From: JAIBJN01 sp963839745
GTDB taxonomy: Bacteria > Actinomycetota > Thermoleophilia > Gaiellales > Gaiellaceae
Length of the DNA stretch: 64,000 nt
Direction: 5' to 3'
NCBI GenBank assembly: GCA_963839745.1
Contig: CAWIWC010000006.1
Coordinates: 62,001 to 126,000, forward strand
In this document: in pieces, positions 60,813-64,000 of the stretch
How the letters are laid out: each line of letters begins with the position of its first letter
Numbering within the stretch: position 1 is the first letter of the stretch
Program-made: the position numbers and the translations under genes
The notes under the pieces: generated by a model
Database searches by the model: none
What the model saw: the letters and a program-made list of their open reading frames with translations, nothing else
What the model was told of the DNA's origin: nothing

Positions 60813-61874
60813 TCAGTAGCTCGTCTTCCTCATCGACCGCGCAAAGCGTCGTCTGGCCTTGCGCTGCTCCGCCATGGCCCTGGCGTCCGTCTTCAGCTCG
60901 AGGTGCTTCAGCTCGCCGAGGAGCTTGCGATAGCTCTCGAAGCGCTCTGCGGGCAACGTGCCGTCCGCAAGCGCCGCGAGGACGGCACAGCCCGGCTCGC
61001 TCACGTGGGCGCAATCCGCGAAGCGACACTTGGCCGCCAGCTCGGCCACGTCGGAGAACGTCTCGTCGACGCCGCCCTCGGCGTCCCAGAGCGCGAGCTC
61101 GCGCATGCCGGGGGTGTCGAGAACGAGCCCGCCGCGCTCCAGGGGGACGAGCTCGCGGTACGTCGTCGTGTGACGCCCCCTCCCGTCGTCGCGCAACCCT
61201 TGCGTCTCCTGCCGGTCCCAGCCCAGCAGGCGGTTGAGAAGGGACGACTTGCCGACACCCGAGGAGCCCAGGAGCGCGACCGTCCGGTTGCCGGAGAGGT
61301 AGGCCTCGAGAGCCTCCACGCCTGTCCCCTCCAGGCAGCTGACGACGTGAATCGGGACGCCGAACGCGACCGCCTCGACGTCGGCGACCTCCGCCTCTCG
61401 ATCCTCGGCGAGATCGCTCTTGTTGAGGACGATCACCGGCTGCGCGCCGCTTTCCCAGCCTGCGGCGAGGTAGCGCTCCACCCGGCGGACGTTGAGGTCG
61501 TCGCCGAACGAGCTCACCAGGAACACGACATCGACGTTGGCCGCGACCACCTGCTCGACGGCCTCGTCGCCGGCGGCCTTGCGGAGGAACACGGTGTCGC
61601 GCTCGAGGACGGCGTGGATCGTCGCGGCGGACGCGTTCGGGCCGTCGGCGACCGCGACCCAGTCGCCGACCGCGGGCAGATCGACCGGGCTCACCGCGGC
61701 GTGGCGGAGCCGGCCCGCGACCTCGGCGGGCCGTTCGCCGAACGCGGCGTAGACCACATAGGCGCCGCGATGCTGCGCGGCGACGCGCGCCGGCGCAAGA
61801 GTGTCGGCGGCGTACAGCTCGAATTCTGTTTCACGGCTCGGGCTCCATCCGAGCGCGTTCAAATCAAAGGACAA
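60813..61874 (-). CDS. rsgA: Ribosome small-subunit-dependent GTPase A
   Basis: 353 residues. Circularly permuted GTPase: IVLNKSDLAE (G4) comes before LLGSSGVGKSSLLNRLLGWD (G1), then GRGRHTTTYRELVPL (G2 region) and LVLDTPGMRELALWD (G3). N-terminal OB-fold part contains VDLPAVGDWVAVADGP. The zinc site is in CRFADCAHVSEPGCAVLAAL. It matures the 30S subunit. The TTG at 61874 is preferred because AAAAGGAG lies eight bases upstream; a longer in-frame reading to 61985 has no such site. Confidence 0.92.
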   Translation of the reverse strand: MSFDLNALGWSPSRETEFELYAADTLAPARVAAQHRGAYVVYAAFGERPAEVAGRLRHAAVSPVDLPAVGDWVAVADGPNASAATIHAVLERDTVFLRKAAGDEAVEQVVAANVDVVFLVSSFGDDLNVRRVERYLAAGWESGAQPVIVLNKSDLAEDREAEVADVEAVAFGVPIHVVSCLEGTGVEALEAYLSGNRTVALLGSSGVGKSSLLNRLLGWDRQETQGLRDDGRGRHTTTYRELVPLERGGLVLDTPGMRELALWDAEGGVDETFSDVAELAAKCRFADCAHVSEPGCAVLAALADGTLPAERFESYRKLLGELKHLELKTDARAMAEQRKARRRFARSMRKTSY

Positions 61875-61954
61875 CCGGAGACTCCTTTTCCATGGCAGGG
61901 GCTCTAGACACGCGCTTGCGCGGTCTCGAGCGGGCTTTTTCGGAGGCTCGGCTG

Positions 61955-62005
61955 CTAGAAGAAACCGTCGGGACCGCGGAGGCACGACATCGGGGCAACA
62001 TCCAT
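61955..62005 (-). CDS. Possible 16-residue leader peptide upstream of rsgA
   Basis: An ATG at 62005 behind a near-perfect AAAGGAGG site (six bases away) opens MDVAPMSCLRGPDGFF and stops at TAG. It lies in the 190-base gap between the hypothetical gene and rsgA, in the same direction. The strong ribosome site with no long frame makes a small peptide or leader ORF plausible. There is no homology evidence, and the stop could also reflect an indel. Confidence 0.35.
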   Translation of the reverse strand: MDVAPMSCLRGPDGFF

Positions 62006-62066
62006 TGTCAGCCTCCTTTCCTCGCGGAACCCAACAGGCGAAGCCTAGCCGACGGGACGGAGCCTG

Positions 62067-62714
62067 TCAGGCCCCGAGGCCGCCGAAGACGGCGAACGGG
62101 TTGTGCGGCATGACCTCCCAGACCATGCCGCCGCCGGGCTCGACCTCGACCTTCGCGCCCTCGGGAGACTCGGCGCGAAGCCGTTCGGCGAGCGCCTCCG
62201 CGTCGTCGCGATTCGCCGCCCCCACGAGCAGGAACGTCGAGCGCCGCACGACCGGAAGACCCTCGGCCTCGAGCTGCTCGGCGAGCGCCTCCGTCGCCTC
62301 GCGGCTCGGCAGCGCGACCCGCACCTCCCACTCCGCATGCCCGCTGGCGAACGACTCGGAGGCCTCGCGCGCCTGCTGGCGCTCGTGCTCGGCGCGGATC
62401 TCGTCCTCCGTCTCGGGAAGCGGAACGGAGGACTCCTTCCAGTCCTGCTCCACCGGGTGCCAGCGCTCGAGGGAGACGTTCGCAGCCCTGCTCTCCGAAG
62501 AGAGGTGGGCGCGGATGAAGCCCTCGGCGTCGCGCGCCTGCTGCTCCTCGTCGGCGTACAGGAAGACGCGCGGACCGTCGCGGCTCACGACCACGCGGCC
62601 GCCCAGGCGCTCGCGCTCCTCCGCCTCGAGGCGGCGAGCCGAGAGCCACTCGACGAGCTGCGTGCCGTCGCCCTCGTCGTCGAAATCCACCGTGACGCGC
62701 CAGTCGTCGCTCAT
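62067..62714 (-). CDS. Conserved-looking hypothetical protein
   Basis: 215 residues from MSDDWRVTVDFDDEGDGTQL (ATG at 62714). I do not recognise the family. Two similar alpha/beta halves are visible: LVEWLSARRLEAEERERLGG with RVVVSRDGPRVFLYADEEQQ, and EWEVRVALPSREATEALAEQ with VVRRSTFLLVGAANRDDAEA, suggesting a duplicated small domain that may fold like SPOR or ACT-type units. A charged linker (EDEIRAEHERQQAREASESF) joins them. It is probably cytosolic, as there is no signal or membrane segment. Upstream of rsgA in the same direction. Confidence 0.75.
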   Translation of the reverse strand: MSDDWRVTVDFDDEGDGTQLVEWLSARRLEAEERERLGGRVVVSRDGPRVFLYADEEQQARDAEGFIRAHLSSESRAANVSLERWHPVEQDWKESSVPLPETEDEIRAEHERQQAREASESFASGHAEWEVRVALPSREATEALAEQLEAEGLPVVRRSTFLLVGAANRDDAEALAERLRAESPEGAKVEVEPGGGMVWEVMPHNPFAVFGGLGA

Positions 62715-62730
62715 GCCCGGCATTCTGCCC

Positions 62731-62736
62731 TATGCT
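62731..62736 (+). promoter_or_regulatory. -10-like element
   Basis: TATGCT ends 11 bases before the ATG at 62748; spacing is slightly longer than for other leaderless starts here. Confidence 0.3.
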
Positions 62737-62747
62737 GGCTCGAAGCC

Positions 62748-63767
62748 ATGCGATGGCTGGCGAAGGCAGCTCTCCAGCAGGGAATCGGCGCACTTCCGCA
62801 CGCGGAGAGCGTGAACTACGTGTTCCAGCGGCGCGTGTCGCGGACGCTTCCGGCGGGGGAGAGCGTCCTGCGCCGCAAGTTCCGGCGCGCCCTCCGCCAC
62901 ATCCGCGCCTACGAGGAGCACGGCCCCGAGCGGGCGCTCGCCGACGTGACGTTCTACGAGTTCGGCGCGGGGTGGGATCTTGCGATTCAGCTCTCGTACT
63001 GGGCGCTCGGCGTCGAGCGCCAGACCCTCGTCGACATCCGGCCGAACCTCCGGCCCGAGCTCGTCAACCTCACGCTCGAGCGGCTGCACCGCCTGCACGG
63101 CGAGCTCGAGGAGGACGCCGGCCGGCCCGTGCGCGACCCGGGCGAGAGGCGGATCGCCGCGACCGCCGACCTCGAGGCGTTCGGGATCGACTACCTCGCG
63201 CCGCGCGACGCCCGCGCGACCGGCCTCGACGCGGAGTCGATCGACTTCGTGACGAGCACGAACACGCTCGAGCACATCCCTGCCCAGGACCTCGTCCCGC
63301 TCCTGCGCGAGTGCCGGCGACTGCTCCGTCCCGACGGGGCCGTGAGCTCGCGAATCGACCTCTGCGACCACTACTCGTACTCCGACCGCGGCCTCACGCC
63401 GTACAACTTCCTCCGCTACTCCGACCGCGCCTGGCGCCTGCTCGACTCGGGGCTCTCCCGCCAGAACCGCCTGCGGCGTCCCGACTACCTGCAGGCGTTC
63501 GCCTCGGCCGGGCTCCAGGTCGTCGCCGAGCGCGCACAGGCCCCGGAGGACGCCGCCCAGCGGTTGCAGGCGATCGACCTCGCGCCGCGGTTCCGGGCCT
63601 ACACGCTCGAAGACCTGGCCGTCACGCGCCTGTTTCTCGCCGCCCGGCCGGTGTCGGCCGAATCACCAGACGCTGCGAAGGAGATCGGCGATCTCGTCGG
63701 GCGAGGCAGCACGCGGGTTGGCCTTGGCGCCGACTCGCTCGGCGGCGGCGGCGGCGACAACGGGTAG
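62748..63767 (+). CDS. SAM-dependent methyltransferase-like protein
   Basis: 339 residues. The N-terminal 60 residues are basic and helical. Motif I-like FYEFGAGWDLAIQLSYWALG and VDIRPNLRPELVNLTLERLH are followed by the post-motif SIDFVTSTNTLEHIPAQDLV and ECRRLLRPDGAVSSRIDLCD, giving the class I methyltransferase order. The acceptor is unknown. The last 35 residues (from AKEIGDLVGRGS) overlap the convergent dehydrogenase gene and may not be native. Confidence 0.78.
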   Translation: MRWLAKAALQQGIGALPHAESVNYVFQRRVSRTLPAGESVLRRKFRRALRHIRAYEEHGPERALADVTFYEFGAGWDLAIQLSYWALGVERQTLVDIRPNLRPELVNLTLERLHRLHGELEEDAGRPVRDPGERRIAATADLEAFGIDYLAPRDARATGLDAESIDFVTSTNTLEHIPAQDLVPLLRECRRLLRPDGAVSSRIDLCDHYSYSDRGLTPYNFLRYSDRAWRLLDSGLSRQNRLRRPDYLQAFASAGLQVVAERAQAPEDAAQRLQAIDLAPRFRAYTLEDLAVTRLFLAARPVSAESPDAAKEIGDLVGRGSTRVGLGADSLGGGGGDNG

Positions 63768-64000
63768 CTCCGGCTCCGGGACGCCCAGGTCGCGCAGCCG
63801 CTCGAACCCGGCCATCCGCGCGAGATCCTCGACCGCTTTGGGCACGTCGTCGCCGGCGCCCATCGCCTCGCCGAAGCGCGCGATCTCCTCTCCGGCGACG
63901 GGATCGTTGAACCTGAGCGCCGGCGCGAGCACCACCGCGTTGAGCGCTCCGTGCGAGATTCCGTAGCGGCCGCCGAGCGCCTGCGCCATCGCGTGGCCGA
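63663..64000 (-). CDS. Iron-containing alcohol dehydrogenase (C-terminal part, cut by window edge)
   Basis: The visible part is the C-terminal helical domain of the Fe-ADH/maleylacetate reductase family. GHAMAQALGGRYGISHGALN holds two metal-binding His, then AVVLAPALRFNDPV and a helical bundle ending ASPDEIADLLRSV. The ATG within this segment is an internal Met; the gene continues beyond 64000. The substrate cannot be told from this part. The end overlaps the methyltransferase-like gene by 105 bases. Confidence 0.82.
   Translation of the reverse strand, partial: GHAMAQALGGRYGISHGALNAVVLAPALRFNDPVAGEEIARFGEAMGAGDDVPKAVEDLARMAGFERLRDLGVPEPELPVVAAAAAERVGAKANPRAASPDEIADLLRSVW

Noticed and set aside
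61892..62113. 73-residue plus-strand frame opposite the rsgA leader
   Set aside because: No ribosome site or recognisable motif; opposite a better-supported minus-strand leader region.
1..64000. CRISPR arrays, tRNA, rRNA and insertion sequences
   Set aside because: No regularly spaced short repeats, no recognisable tRNA or rRNA sequence and no transposase-like protein were noticed; a dedicated tRNA search could still find one.

Overview
The window is a high-GC chromosomal segment whose gene content and style fit an actinobacterium, most likely class Thermoleophilia (Gaiellales/Solirubrobacterales-like). The signs are strong G/C third-position bias, frequent GTG starts, many leaderless-type promoters (a TANNNT hexamer 6-9 bases before the start codon), a 917-residue class II (B12-dependent) ribonucleotide reductase, and a bacterial ComA homologue inside a sulfate-assimilation operon. 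The lineage call is inference. No rRNA, tRNA, CRISPR array or insertion sequence was recognised.

Layout. (1) 1-1800: a lower-GC island holding a broken DNA cytosine-5 methyltransferase. (2) 1842-13461: a direct tandem duplication with an exact 5,810-base period. Each unit carries nrdJ and a UDP-glucuronate decarboxylase-like gene (leftward), then a TetR repressor and a DHA2-type MFS exporter (rightward). The junction cuts the 3' ends of nrdJ and the exporter, so only the left nrdJ and the right exporter have native ends. The two units differ by substitutions and two indels. (3) 13.5-44.6 kb: a large surface-polysaccharide locus. It holds a Wzz-like protein, two Wzy/O-antigen-ligase-type proteins, a flippase, an initiating sugar transferase, about eight glycosyltransferases, three methyltransferase-like or aminotransferase tailoring enzymes, three ATP-grasp ligases, a FemAB-like acyltransferase domain, two sulfotransferases, an AlkP-superfamily enzyme and several membrane proteins. 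Many of these genes overlap by 4 bases (ATGA/GTGA). (4) 44.6-48.4 kb: a NarL-type two-component pair, an NlpC/P60 peptidoglycan hydrolase with two binding domains, and a PIG-L deacetylase. (5) 48.4-51.3 kb: a zinc ABC transporter (znuA-znuC-znuB) divergent from a Fur-family regulator, with a Zur-like palindrome between them. (6) 52.4-58.2 kb: a seven-gene overlapping leftward operon: flavoprotein, class I fumarase alpha and beta, ComA-like phosphosulfolactate synthase, CysH, CysC and Sat. (7) 58.3-64 kb: two MFS transporters, rsgA, a possible 16-residue leader peptide, a hypothetical protein, a methyltransferase-like protein and the end of an iron-containing alcohol dehydrogenase.

How the parts could work together. 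The sulfur operon can activate sulfate to APS and PAPS, reduce it to sulfite and, through ComA, condense sulfite with phosphoenolpyruvate to a C3 sulfonate. The same PAPS could feed the two sulfotransferases of the polysaccharide locus. The ATP-grasp and FemAB-like enzymes suggest an amide- or amino-acid-decorated polymer. These pathway links are inference.

Quality caution. About twenty otherwise normal genes carry single-base frameshifts, clustered at 38.4-43.5 kb and 58.6-59.5 kb and sometimes beside homopolymers. This looks more like residual assembly indels than real decay, so 'frameshifted' here does not necessarily mean non-functional.
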